A DNA stretch of 36,333 nucleotides. Origin: an uncultured Johnsonella sp. GTDB lineage: Bacteria; Bacillota; Clostridia; Lachnospirales; Lachnospiraceae. The position numbers were made by a program, and so were the translations under genes. Shown here piece after piece: positions 1 to 8,057 of this stretch. The stretch is from assembly GCA_900766185.1 (NCBI GenBank), contig CAAFUL010000063.1, positions 1-36,333 of the forward strand, read 5' to 3'. How positions within the stretch are numbered: position 1 is the first letter of the stretch; each line of letters opens with the position of its first letter. The notes beneath the pieces are model-generated. The model had not been told where the DNA came from. It was given only the letters and a program-made list of their open reading frames with translations, and ran no database searches.

Positions 1-199
1 ATAAAAAAACTCCTTATAATTCAATCTTTTTAGCGGTTAACCCTTTTGATAAAGCGAGATACAAATTCCACAGACGAGGACTTGTTTGAGCGTCAGTCCA
101 CCGTTTTGGGGTGGACAAGCGAGTTCCGCAGTCTGTGTGAATTTGTCGAAGCTTTGAAAAAGGGTTGCGAGTATGATTGAATTATACGGAGTTTTTTAT
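1..199. repeat. Long nested inverted-repeat element (R1)
   Basis: Bases 1-26 and 175-199 form a near-perfect 25-bp inverted repeat (core ACTCC.TATAATTCAATC). Inside lie further nested arms: 39-47 with 157-166 (AACCCTTTT/AAAAAGGGTT), 61-75 with 131-146 (around CACAGAC/GTCTGTG), and 96-102 with 110-116 (GTCCACC/GGTGGAC). The whole can fold as one long hairpin. Both outer arms run into T-tracts on their own 3' side, so it could terminate transcription on either strand, including that of the YitT-family gene ending at 247. An element delimited by terminal inverted repeats (MITE-like) is the other reading. No ORF of note is inside. Confidence 0.6.
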
Positions 200-232
200 A
201 AGCATAATTGTTTATGTTACCAACTCCCCGAC
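162..232 (-). repeat. Copy of a repeat also found inverted at the right window edge
   Basis: The reverse complement of this stretch matches 36190-36256 over about 66 bases with only a few differences: GGAGTTGG.AACATAAACAA, then TTATAAAAAACTCCGTATAA, then TTCAATCATACTCGCAACCC. Its last part (TCAATCATACTCGCA) also occurs at 32139-32153. It overlaps the right arm of the hairpin element at 1-199. Confidence 0.75.
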
Positions 233-246
233 AAACCATTATTACT

Positions 247-1137
247 TTAATCATCCACCTCATCAAGTTTAACAAATCTGTTACCTATCGCATATACGGT
301 TACTATAGGAGATACCTCCATAAATACATTAGGATAGTTTTGTGCCAAGAATCTTCTTATAGCCGCTGACTGACTTGGTGAGCAAATACAGGTTATCATT
401 TGTTTTTTCTCATTGGTATAAGCACCTGTTACATCATGCAAGGTTACACCTCTTCCAAGCTCTGTAAATATAAAGTTCGATATTTCCTTATGGTTATGTG
501 ATATTATTGACACCTTATATAGCTTAGATCTGAAACCGAATAAGATATAGTCCATGATATATATGTATGTAACATGATTTACCAAGGCATAAAGTGCAAC
601 TTCCTTACTGAACACAAAGCCGATCATAACTATAATTATACCGTCCATTACAAGCATTATCTTACTTATGCTCACATCTTTAAAAACTTTTTTATTAAGT
701 ATTCTGGCTATGGTATCCGTTCCTCCAAAGGTATACCCCCTTCTTATAACAAGACCTGCTCCGACTCCATAAAATAAAGAGAAATATATACATACTATAA
801 ACATATCTCCCTGAACCAAGGTAAACTTCCATATATTTGTAAGAACTAAAAGTGTAGGATACAGAATAGAAACGGTTATTATCTTAAGTGTAGCCTTTTT
901 ACCTAAAAATATAAGCGCCAACAAAAGTATAACTATACTAAAACCATAATATAGGTAGCTGTAATTAATACCTGTAAACTTTTCCGCCATCTGAGACAGA
1001 CCGGTTACGCCGCTTGTCGAAAGTTTATTAGGTATAAGTATCCAGTTTACCGACAATGCGGTAATTAAGCAACCGAAAAATATACCCGTTACATCCAAAA
1101 AAAGTTGATTTTTAATTAATTTCTTAGCCCACAGCAT
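247..1137 (-). CDS. YitT family membrane protein (DUF161 + DUF2179)
   Basis: A 296-residue integral membrane protein of the YitT family. About five to six hydrophobic segments fill residues 10-200, including the family-typical stretch with PNKLSTSGVTGLSQ near residue 36 and GGTDTIARI near residue 138. A soluble C-terminal domain of DUF2179 type follows (residues about 205-290, GRGVTLHDVTGAY). Family members are widespread in Firmicutes; their transport or signalling role is not established and none is assigned here. The ATG is preceded by a strong GAGGAGG site. It is the last gene before the R1 hairpin, which probably ends its transcript, and two hairpins separate it from proS, so it probably has its own promoter. 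Confidence 0.85.
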   Translation of the reverse strand: MLWAKKLIKNQLFLDVTGIFFGCLITALSVNWILIPNKLSTSGVTGLSQMAEKFTGINYSYLYYGFSIVILLLALIFLGKKATLKIITVSILYPTLLVLTNIWKFTLVQGDMFIVCIYFSLFYGVGAGLVIRRGYTFGGTDTIARILNKKVFKDVSISKIMLVMDGIIIVMIGFVFSKEVALYALVNHVTYIYIMDYILFGFRSKLYKVSIISHNHKEISNFIFTELGRGVTLHDVTGAYTNEKKQMITCICSPSQSAAIRRFLAQNYPNVFMEVSPIVTVYAIGNRFVKLDEVDD

Positions 1138-1189
1138 AACTGCCTCCTCAATTTGTTATATATTACACAATTTTTTGCCCACATTAGTA

Positions 1190-1227
1190 CAAGGGACTGT
1201 CGCATCATCAAATGCTACAGACCCTTG
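1190..1227. terminator. Hairpin with plus-strand T-tract
   Basis: CAAGGGACTGTCGCAT pairs with ATGCTACAGACCCTTG (14 of 16 positions), and the plus strand continues TTTTTGT. It is shaped as a plus-strand terminator although both neighbouring genes are on the minus strand. It may be a decayed repeat or act as a roadblock between proS and the YitT-family gene. Confidence 0.5.
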
Positions 1228-1382
1228 TTTTTGTAGTAACTATATTTTTATAAATACGATATTAGCATCAAAACCCTTTTACTCCTTTAACAGCGAATTG
1301 TTTGGTGATACTTTACCCTCACAATCCTCAAAAATACAATTAATCCGCCTTACTCATATTTTATTAAATCTTCAAGAACTTC

Positions 1383-1414
1383 AAGCTTAACACAAGTAAT
1401 ACTGCGTTAAGCTT
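1383..1414 (-). terminator. proS: Hairpin downstream of proS
   Basis: A perfect 9-bp stem AAGCTTAAC/GTTAAGCTT with a 14-base loop lies 45 bases after the proS stop codon. The T-tract is poor, so termination is inferred from position more than from sequence. Confidence 0.45.
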
Positions 1415-1458
1415 AAAACCTTTGTCATTGCTATAATTAATACCGATGTATTATTAAA

Positions 1459-2904
1459 TTAGTATGCCTTTGCAAAATACGCCAACTTTTTAGCAGGCTT
1501 ACCGCAGCATATACACTTATCTGATATTACTTCTGTATCCTCAAATGGGAAACATCTTATGGTAGCAGCAGTTTCAGCCTTAATCTCAGCTTCACACTCT
1601 TCATCTTCACAGTGCATAGCTCTTATAAAGCCGGGTTTGCTCTCCAAAGCCTTCTTAAACTCTTCCATATTGTAGGCTGTGGATGTTCTCTCTATCCTAC
1701 TTGCTTTAGCCTTGTCAAACATATCCTTCTGTATCTGCACCATAAGCTCGGAAATTCTTTCATAAAGTTTGTCAAAGCTTACTTCTTCTTTTTCCAAAGT
1801 ATCTCTACGAACCAATACAACCTTGCCGTTTTCTATATCCCTTGGTCCAAGCTCCAATCTTACAGGTATTCCAAGCATTTCCGCTTCGTTAAACTTAAAT
1901 CCCGGACTCTTTTCCTTTGCCGCATCTATGTCTACTCTGAATTCTTTTTCAAGAAGTTCTTTGATCTCATAAGCCTTATCCAGTACACCTTCCTTATGTT
2001 GCTGGATAGGTATTATTCTTACCTGTGTAGGTGCCATCTTAGGTGGAAGTACCAGACCACGATTATCGGAATGTACCATAATAAGACCGCCTATAAGTCT
2101 TGTAGATATACCCCATGAGGTGTGATAAGGATGACTCTTACCGCCGTTTCTGTTTTGGAATTCTATATTAAACGCCTTAGTAAAATGCTGTGCCAAAAAG
2201 TGGCTTGTACCGCATTGGAGTGCCTTACCGTCATGCATAAGAGCTTCTATAGTATAGGTATCTTCAGCTCCTGCAAAACGCTCTCTTACCGACTTCTTAC
2301 CCTTTACTACAGGTATTGCCATCAAATCCTCTGCAACCTCAGCATAGATGTCAAGCATTTGCAAGGTTTCAACCTCGGCTTCTTCATAGGTTTCATGAAG
2401 AGTATGCCCCTCCTGCCATAAAAATTCAGAAGTTCTGAGAAAAGGTCTTGTGGTCTTCTCCCATCTTACCACTGAACACCACTGATTATAAAGATATGGC
2501 AAATCTCTGTATGAATTTAACCATTTCTTATACATTTCACATATAATGGTTTCTGAAGTGGGTCTTATTACCAGCCTTTCTTGAAGCTTTTCTCTGCCGG
2601 CATGTGTGACCCAGGCAACCTCAGGAGCAAAACCTTCCACATGCTCAGCCTCCTTCATAAGTAGGCTTTCAGGGATTAGAAGAGGAAAGTAGCAATTCTT
2701 ATGCCCGGTTTCTTTAAACCTTCTGTCTGCAAAATTTTGTATACTCTCCCATAAAGCATAGCCATAGGGCTTGATTACCATAAAACCCTTTACAGGTGAG
2801 TAATCAACCAAATCCGCCTTAGTAATGATGTCTGTATACCATTGTGCGAAATCATCTTCCATGTTAGTAATTTCTCTTACAAATTGCTGTTCTTTCTTCT
2901 CCAT
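1459..2904 (-). CDS. proS: Prolyl-tRNA synthetase (archaeal/eukaryotic-type, short form)
   Basis: Class II synthetase that charges tRNA-Pro in the cytoplasm. It is of the compact type without the bacterial editing insertion (481 residues). Motif 2 (RWEKTTRPFLRTSEFLWQEG) and motif 3 (about GGLIMVHSDNRGLVLPP) are clear. An anticodon-binding domain follows (APTQVRIIPI onward), then a C-terminal zinc-type domain with cysteines in CEDEEC and CICCGKPAKKLAYFAKAY. Two in-frame ATGs exist, at 2916 and 2904. The second has GGAG six bases upstream while the first has no ribosome site, so 2904 is chosen. Placement next to proline catabolism genes suggests control with proline supply. I found no T-box signature (AGGGTGG.ACCGCG) upstream. 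Confidence 0.93.
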   Translation of the reverse strand: MEKKEQQFVREITNMEDDFAQWYTDIITKADLVDYSPVKGFMVIKPYGYALWESIQNFADRRFKETGHKNCYFPLLIPESLLMKEAEHVEGFAPEVAWVTHAGREKLQERLVIRPTSETIICEMYKKWLNSYRDLPYLYNQWCSVVRWEKTTRPFLRTSEFLWQEGHTLHETYEEAEVETLQMLDIYAEVAEDLMAIPVVKGKKSVRERFAGAEDTYTIEALMHDGKALQCGTSHFLAQHFTKAFNIEFQNRNGGKSHPYHTSWGISTRLIGGLIMVHSDNRGLVLPPKMAPTQVRIIPIQQHKEGVLDKAYEIKELLEKEFRVDIDAAKEKSPGFKFNEAEMLGIPVRLELGPRDIENGKVVLVRRDTLEKEEVSFDKLYERISELMVQIQKDMFDKAKASRIERTSTAYNMEEFKKALESKPGFIRAMHCEDEECEAEIKAETAATIRCFPFEDTEVISDKCICCGKPAKKLAYFAKAY

Positions 2905-2954
2905 ACATATCTCCATATCTTAATTTATGTCACAGTTCAGGTAACTTAGATCCA

Positions 2955-3113
2955 CCTGTATAATATACCGAACGAAATCTTGCTTTCAGCTGTATATTAT
3001 ACATATATACCTATCGGGCTACTGCCAGAGTGAATCTTCGTCTAATTTATAAGTAAAATCTAAATTTTTCAGTTTTTTAACGAAGATAAATAACCTACCC
3101 AAACTGTTACTAA
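2955..3113 (+). repeat. Dispersed repeat, copy A
   Basis: It aligns with 19993-20195 at roughly 70% identity. Shared blocks include TATATTATACATATATAC, CTACTG, and a downstream AT-rich stretch ending near AAACT. It begins with an 11-bp inverted repeat GTATAATATAC/GTATATTATAC around a 25-base loop (about 2957-3003). Copy A lies upstream of proS; copy B lies upstream of the CYTH gene. Confidence 0.6.
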
Positions 3114-3395
3114 TTTATAACTTTATCTATTATAACACTACACTCAACAAAGGTATAATGATAATATTCATATTTAATTACTTATTAGTTAAGTTATTTT
3201 CAAACACTACACTTACATATACCATATAAATAATATATATGCAATAGCTATTATTTACAGTAATTTCAGCACTATTATAATTCAATTAAGGTCTTTTACA
3301 TTTTTATTTTTCTTGATACTTTTTGTAGAGTTTTATATTTCTTTAGCTTTATTTAAGCTATATTTTTTCAAACATTGATTTTTCCCTATAATTAA

Positions 3396-3430
3396 TTTGC
3401 TAAGCGAAAACTTTTCTCCCGCTTAGCAAA
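3396..3430 (-). terminator. Hairpin after the TSUP gene
   Basis: A perfect 11-bp stem TTTGCTAAGCG/CGCTTAGCAAA with a 13-base loop lies 57 bases beyond the TSUP stop codon. The T-tract on the minus strand is weak (TTAATTAT). It probably ends the pip-TSUP transcript. Confidence 0.55.
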
Positions 3431-3486
3431 CATAATTATAAAAACAAAAGATATACTTTATTTCAAAAATTAATTAAAACCTAAAA

Positions 3487-4371
3487 CTAATTGCTCTCTT
3501 TCTTTCTTGCTGCAAGTGCCAATGATACTGAAGTATAAGCCATAACACATACAACCAACCACTTAAGTATAGTAAGATCAAGTCCTGATACGAACTTAAA
3601 CGCTACCCATACACCGAGAAGACCGAATATAGCTATTGCAAGAGAAGCTATCTTGTTATAAGCTCCCTCTTTAACAAACTTGATAGAAGCAACCGGCATA
3701 AGGTATGCACAAGAACCCATCATTATAGGGAATGCTACAAGTGGGCTCATTCCAAGTAAGTATACCAGTGCCATACATGGAGCATATAAACCTATACCTG
3801 CGGTCATAAGAGCACCGAGTATAAAGTTTACAACTATACCAATTACAAGTTTAATACCTGTAAGACCTACAGCATCACCACCACTTGGGAAAATACCACG
3901 TAATTGCAATACCAAGATAACACCTGTAATAAATAAAGCTATAGCCATAGATATTCTTATAACATTGGTATGAAGTTTAGACACTATACCTGCACCGAGG
4001 TACGCACCTGCTACAGCAGCTACAAGCATGGTAGCCAAAGTAATCGGCTCAACCTCTACCTTTTGTATAAACAAGAATGCCTCAAATACAACCGGAAGTA
4101 CACAACTTACATTAAGTGTTCCCGGTATAACTCTGTCCTCTGTCTGCTTTGCAGCTCTTAAAAGTGCAGTTGCAGGAGCAAAAGAACCTATACCTAAGGT
4201 ATCGAAAAAGTTTACAATAAAACCTATAATACTGCTTATTATTGCATTTTTAGTTACATTTTTATCACTCAAAATCTCGTCTTTATGCTTAATTAAATCC
4301 TGTACAAATACTACTACAAAAGCTAAAGTTAATATACCTAGCACTATTAATAAAATATTCGCTGTGCTCAT
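3487..4371 (-). CDS. TSUP (TauE/SafE) family membrane transporter
   Basis: A 294-residue, very hydrophobic protein with about eight to nine membrane segments and the two-fold repeated architecture of the TSUP/UPF0721 family. The first half carries GFIVNFFDTLGIGSFAPAT (near residue 51) and the second half the equivalent VNFILGALMTAGIGLYAPC (near residue 181). Known members export or import sulfite, sulfoacetate, taurine-related sulfonates and other small organic anions. The substrate here is unknown. A GGGGGAAA site precedes the ATG. It starts 14 bases after the pip stop codon and is surely co-transcribed with it, so the substrate may be linked to proline or peptide breakdown (inference). Confidence 0.8.
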   Translation of the reverse strand: MSTANILLIVLGILTLAFVVVFVQDLIKHKDEILSDKNVTKNAIISSIIGFIVNFFDTLGIGSFAPATALLRAAKQTEDRVIPGTLNVSCVLPVVFEAFLFIQKVEVEPITLATMLVAAVAGAYLGAGIVSKLHTNVIRISMAIALFITGVILVLQLRGIFPSGGDAVGLTGIKLVIGIVVNFILGALMTAGIGLYAPCMALVYLLGMSPLVAFPIMMGSCAYLMPVASIKFVKEGAYNKIASLAIAIFGLLGVWVAFKFVSGLDLTILKWLVVCVMAYTSVSLALAARKKESN

Positions 4372-4385
4372 AAATTTCCCCCTAA

Positions 4386-5273
4386 TTAATCATTTTTTGC
4401 TAACCACTTCTTTAACATATCTACATACTTATCGTTCTCATCTACATAGCACATATGTTTGGAATACTCAAAAAGTTCCCACTCCGCATTCGGTATAAGA
4501 TCATACATGGTCTTTGCTATGTATGGAGAGCATAAATCCTCTGAACCGCTTGCTATAAGACAAGGTGTAGATATCTTTGGTAACTTATCTGTATAATTAT
4601 AATCTTTTAGTGAGCCTATGGGAGTAAACTCATTAGGCCCCCACCCTGCTATATAAGCTTCAGTACCTGACTTCTTTTTACGGGTCAGACATTCCGGAGC
4701 ATTTTCGGGTACAGGATTATAACAATATCTGGACATAAACTCTTCTACTGCTTCTTCATACTCTTTTGAGCTATAATCGGAGCTTGATACAGCTTTATCT
4801 ATAGCTTCCTGCATATGTTTTGGCATAAACTTTATCCTGCGTTTTTGCTCTCTTTCCCATATTTCACTGGAAGGCAAAGTACTTGATAATATATAACTTT
4901 TCACACCCTTTGGATCATGGTCGCAAGCATATATTATTGCAAGCATACCGCCCCAAGACTGACCCAGTATATGTATCTCATCAAGATCAAGGTGTTTTCT
5001 AAGCTGTTTTAACTCCTCAACCCATGTTTCCTTAGTCCAAAGTTCAGGTCTTCCATCTAAAAATGAATTACCGCAACCTATCTGATCATACATAATTATC
5101 TGTCTTTGGTCTTCGTCTGCCAGTCTATCAAGTACTTCGAAGTAATTATGTGTAGAGCCGGGACCGCCATGAAGCAATAGCAAAGGCTTTTTATTATTAC
5201 TTCTTTCTCCCACTATTCTATAATAAGTCTGATGCCCCAAATAAGGCATATAAGCCTCTGTAATTTTAGCCAT
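4386..5273 (-). CDS. pip: Proline iminopeptidase (alpha/beta hydrolase, S33)
   Basis: Cytoplasmic serine peptidase that removes N-terminal proline from peptides. Residues 35-39 form the HGGPG oxyanion motif. The nucleophile is Ser106 in GQSWGG, the acid is Asp246 in GSEDLCSP, and the histidine is His273 in SKHMCY. The lid domain lies at about residues 130-220 and contains the GWGPNEF stretch typical of prolyl aminopeptidases. At 295 residues it has the usual length. The ATG has an AGAGGAGG site. It is the first gene of a two-gene unit with the TSUP transporter, behind a 277-base structured leader. With the upstream Xaa-Pro peptidase it would supply free proline to the reductase. Confidence 0.9.
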   Translation of the reverse strand: MAKITEAYMPYLGHQTYYRIVGERSNNKKPLLLLHGGPGSTHNYFEVLDRLADEDQRQIIMYDQIGCGNSFLDGRPELWTKETWVEELKQLRKHLDLDEIHILGQSWGGMLAIIYACDHDPKGVKSYILSSTLPSSEIWEREQKRRIKFMPKHMQEAIDKAVSSSDYSSKEYEEAVEEFMSRYCYNPVPENAPECLTRKKKSGTEAYIAGWGPNEFTPIGSLKDYNYTDKLPKISTPCLIASGSEDLCSPYIAKTMYDLIPNAEWELFEYSKHMCYVDENDKYVDMLKKWLAKND

Positions 5274-5340
5274 ATCAAGCCTCCTCTTTTATATATAACT
5301 TATCTAGTGTATATTTTTTGACAATCCTGAAACTGTTTAT

Positions 5341-5427
5341 ACTGATTTTTACAGGTACTTGCCCTATTATAAGCCGAAGTAATCTACTATACTTTACTTA
5401 GTAGGCGTTGTACCTGCAAAAATCAGT
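5341..5427 (-). ncRNA. Structured leader element upstream of pip (candidate)
   Basis: ACTGATTTTTACAGGTAC (5341-5358) pairs with GTACCTGCAAAAATCAGT (5410-5427), 17 of 18 positions. On the minus strand the enclosed 51 bases hold a second nested helix: GCC and AAGTAA on one side, TTACTT and GGC on the other, or alternatively TACTA/TAGTA. There is no T-tract on the minus strand, so it does not look like a plain terminator. It lies 67 bases before the pip ATG. No known riboswitch class was recognised. Confidence 0.4.
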
Positions 5428-5467
5428 AACAAATTCGGTTAAACTTTTACAAATAATACACCGGACC

Positions 5468-5517
5468 GCTGTCACAAACATAGACAGGTAATCCTACCCT
5501 TGAGCCGCTATGACAGC
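5468..5517 (-). terminator. Hairpin after the Xaa-Pro peptidase gene
   Basis: Outer arms GCTGTCA/TGACAGC enclose a small GGTA/TACC hairpin. It sits 34 bases after the peptidase stop codon and may end or stabilise the 3' end of the prd transcript. No clear T-tract is present. Confidence 0.35.
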
Positions 5518-5550
5518 TATATGGAACCTTTATTCCCGAATAATCAAATG

Positions 5551-6636
5551 TTATTCTTCAGGTACAACTATTATATCCTTGGTATATTTATTCAGTACTT
5601 CACAGCCATCCTCTGTAATAAGCACCAAATCTTCTATTCTTACACCGATTCCCTCATCCGGAAGGTATATACCCGGTTCTACAGAGAAGCACTGACCAAC
5701 TTCTATTATCTCCTCATTTACAGAAGATACATCTCCCGCCTCATGATCTTCAAGTCCTATAGAATGTCCTGTTCTATGGGTAAAGTATTGTCCGTAGCCC
5801 TTCTCTTCGATATAATTTCTTGCTGCAAGATCTACATCCTTCATCTTGTTTCCGGGCTTTGCTGCAGCTATACCTCTTAAGTTAGCTTCAAGAACTATGT
5901 TGTAGATTTCTTTTTGTCTTTCGCTTACTTCACCTATGAATACTGTTCTAGTCATATCTGAAGCATAATTTTTATAAAATCCGCCTATATCAAGTATTAC
6001 GCAATCTCCACGCTTGCCCTTGCTGTCATCTGTAAGATGATGAGGATCTGCGGCACCCTTTGCATATGCTGTAATAGGTTCGAATGAAACCTCGTTTATA
6101 CCATGTTTTTTGTATATCTCTTTTACTTTGTCACTTAATTCTTTTTCAGTTAAGCCCTTAGCTGCCCATGGTATAAGCTCATCCATTACATCATCATTGA
6201 TAAGAGAAGACTTTATCATAAGCTCTTGCTCTTTCTTATCCTTGATCTGTCTAACCTTATCAACTATAGGAGAACCGTTAATAAATTTACTTCCTCCTCC
6301 AAGTTCTTGGAGTCTTAAAAGGAATTTAGCAGGCCAAGTCTTATCAATACCGATTGGCTTATCCTTAGTTACATATCTTGATAAAATCTCCACTCCATCT
6401 TCAATATCATCATAGTATACAACTTCCACACCCACATCACCTTCTTGCGGGAACAGTTTATTTATTACAAGCTTATGATTACCGTCTGTATTAACATACA
6501 GTGCAAGCAATCTTTCGCCCGGTACTATAAGTCTGCCTGTTAGATAAAATATGGCCATATGGTCAGATATAATCATCTGGCTTAAGTCCTGTTCCTTCAT
6601 CTTGTTTAAAATACGCTCTAATTTACCAAAATCCAT
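5551..6636 (-). CDS. Xaa-Pro peptidase, M24B family (PepQ/PepP-like)
   Basis: Metallopeptidase with a creatinase-like N-terminal domain (about residues 1-125) and a C-terminal pita-bread domain (130-361), cleaving Xaa-Pro bonds. Numbered from the chosen start, the two-metal ligands are Asp216 (ILDIGG), Asp227 (ASDMTRT), His291 (HRTGHSIG), Glu320 (SVEPGIY) and Glu335 (VRIEDL). In-frame GTG (6645), ATG (6642) and ATG (6636) starts exist. AAAGGTG sits six bases before the last, which is chosen. Whether it is a dipeptidase or an aminopeptidase cannot be told from sequence. It follows the peptide transporter by about 40 bases and is probably the last gene of the prd transcript. Confidence 0.88.
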   Translation of the reverse strand: MDFGKLERILNKMKEQDLSQMIISDHMAIFYLTGRLIVPGERLLALYVNTDGNHKLVINKLFPQEGDVGVEVVYYDDIEDGVEILSRYVTKDKPIGIDKTWPAKFLLRLQELGGGSKFINGSPIVDKVRQIKDKKEQELMIKSSLINDDVMDELIPWAAKGLTEKELSDKVKEIYKKHGINEVSFEPITAYAKGAADPHHLTDDSKGKRGDCVILDIGGFYKNYASDMTRTVFIGEVSERQKEIYNIVLEANLRGIAAAKPGNKMKDVDLAARNYIEEKGYGQYFTHRTGHSIGLEDHEAGDVSSVNEEIIEVGQCFSVEPGIYLPDEGIGVRIEDLVLITEDGCEVLNKYTKDIIVVPEE

Positions 6637-6676
6637 ATTCATCACCTTTCAACTATAATTAATAATAGTATAAATT

Positions 6677-8008
6677 TTATTCTTCAGTTACCAATGCACT
6701 CAACTTCTTATCAAACATAAGCAATATCACTCCTGCTACTATAAGCAAGCCTGCTATAGTAAAATATGTATTTGCAAAAGGAAGCTTAGATATTGCCGCA
6801 TATATAAATCCATAACTTTGACCTGCTACGAATACCGCTAGTGTCCACACTGCCATCATAAGTGATAGAAGTTTTGCAGGAGCATACTTGGATATAAAGG
6901 AGTTTCCAAGCGGAGAGAATACCATCTCACCTGTACTTAACAAGATACCGAACACTATTACCCAAAGTATAGACGCTGTTCCCTGACCTCTTACAACTTC
7001 AGCCAAAGCAAACACCACAAAGCTTAAACCTAAAATGATGATACCTAATGAAGTATGCTTAAATATACTAAAACCGCCTTGTGGTCTTTTACGAAGCTTA
7101 GTCCAGATCATACCAAGTACAGGTCCAAGAACTATACATAATAAAGCATTTTCTGAGTCAAAGAAGGAAGTAGGAATCTTAAAGTTTCCTATCTGCCAAA
7201 GCATTCTTACAGTTTCTTCATCTCCCCAGTGATAATACACAGGCATATATGCCAAATACCAGAATACCCAAAAGATTGCTGAAAATGCTGATACTATAAC
7301 TATGGCTGCAACTCTCTTTTTCTCTAAAGCAGTAAGAGGCTTGTTATCTGTTTGAACCTTTGTAGTTTTAACCTGATTCTCATCAAACTTAAACGGTCTT
7401 TTACCTGTCTCGCCTAAGAATTTCCAACCTACAGTAAAGCAAACTGCATTTATCAACATAATTATTGCACAGATAAGGAAACATATACGATATCCCTGCT
7501 GACCTGCCAAAATACCTATAATGGTAGTTCCGATAAATGAACCGACATTTACCATTGAATACTGTGTAGAAAATGCCTGATCAAGCTTATCCTTATCAGA
7601 GAATAATCTACCTGTTATAGAATTTGTCTGTGGCTTAAACAGTCCTGTACCTATAGCAACTAAAATTATCATTATATTAACACTTATAATGTTAGTTGCG
7701 CCTACACCTATAAAATATCCGGCTGACATAAAAGCCATACCTATAGGAACAAGATATTTAGCACCTACGAATCTGTCTGAAATAATAGATCCGAATATAG
7801 GTGCAGCATATGTCCATGCAACTAAGTTAGCTGTTGCAATAGCTCCTTGTGCATCATCAAGACCTATTCCACCTTCCATAACTTTTGCTGCTACAAACTG
7901 TGCAATCAACCATTTTGCTGAATAAAAGCTAAATCTTTCAAGCACAAATGCCAGGTTACAAAACCAATATCCAACATAATTACTACTTTTTTTTACATTC
8001 TCCCCCAT
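6677..8008 (-). CDS. POT/PTR2-family peptide transporter
   Basis: A 443-residue major-facilitator protein with about 12-14 membrane segments. Proton-dependent oligopeptide transporter signatures are visible: LERFSFYSAKWLI in helix 1, GTGLFKPQTNSITGRLF in helix 4, and FSTQYSMVNVGSFIGTTI in helix 5. It would import di- and tripeptides. The first glutamate of the ExxER motif is replaced by phenylalanine (FVLER), which in characterised members matters for proton coupling. A TTG at 8026 is in frame, but AAAAGGAG five bases before the ATG at 8008 fixes the start. It lies 49 bases after prdF and just before the Xaa-Pro peptidase, so proline-rich peptides are a likely substrate (inference). Confidence 0.82.
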   Translation of the reverse strand: MGENVKKSSNYVGYWFCNLAFVLERFSFYSAKWLIAQFVAAKVMEGGIGLDDAQGAIATANLVAWTYAAPIFGSIISDRFVGAKYLVPIGMAFMSAGYFIGVGATNIISVNIMIILVAIGTGLFKPQTNSITGRLFSDKDKLDQAFSTQYSMVNVGSFIGTTIIGILAGQQGYRICFLICAIIMLINAVCFTVGWKFLGETGKRPFKFDENQVKTTKVQTDNKPLTALEKKRVAAIVIVSAFSAIFWVFWYLAYMPVYYHWGDEETVRMLWQIGNFKIPTSFFDSENALLCIVLGPVLGMIWTKLRKRPQGGFSIFKHTSLGIIILGLSFVVFALAEVVRGQGTASILWVIVFGILLSTGEMVFSPLGNSFISKYAPAKLLSLMMAVWTLAVFVAGQSYGFIYAAISKLPFANTYFTIAGLLIVAGVILLMFDKKLSALVTEE

Positions 8009-8057
8009 TTTAACTCCTTTTCCCAAAGCCTAACTATATAAGTCTTGTTTTGCATAA

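Larger units (their letters stand above)
2905..3486. other. Intergenic region upstream of proS: repeat A and a terminator
   Basis: This 582-base AT-rich gap contains the dispersed repeat at 2955-3113 and the hairpin at 3396-3430. The rest (about 3115-3395) is AT-rich with no convincing ORF or RNA. A good -10-like TATAAT lies in the repeat on the minus strand, but without a matching -35, so no promoter is called for proS. Confidence 0.6.

Noticed and set aside
1..240. tRNA or rRNA fragment in the folded left-edge region
   Set aside because: The arms do not form a cloverleaf and lack a T-loop GTTCAA motif; the structure is one long nested hairpin.
1190..1227. Remnant of an insertion sequence end
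   Set aside because: The hairpin resembles repeat ends seen in Firmicutes, but there is no partner end, transposase or target duplication nearby.
2905..3486. T-box riboswitch upstream of proS
   Set aside because: No AGGGTGG.ACCGCG antiterminator signature could be found on the minus strand.
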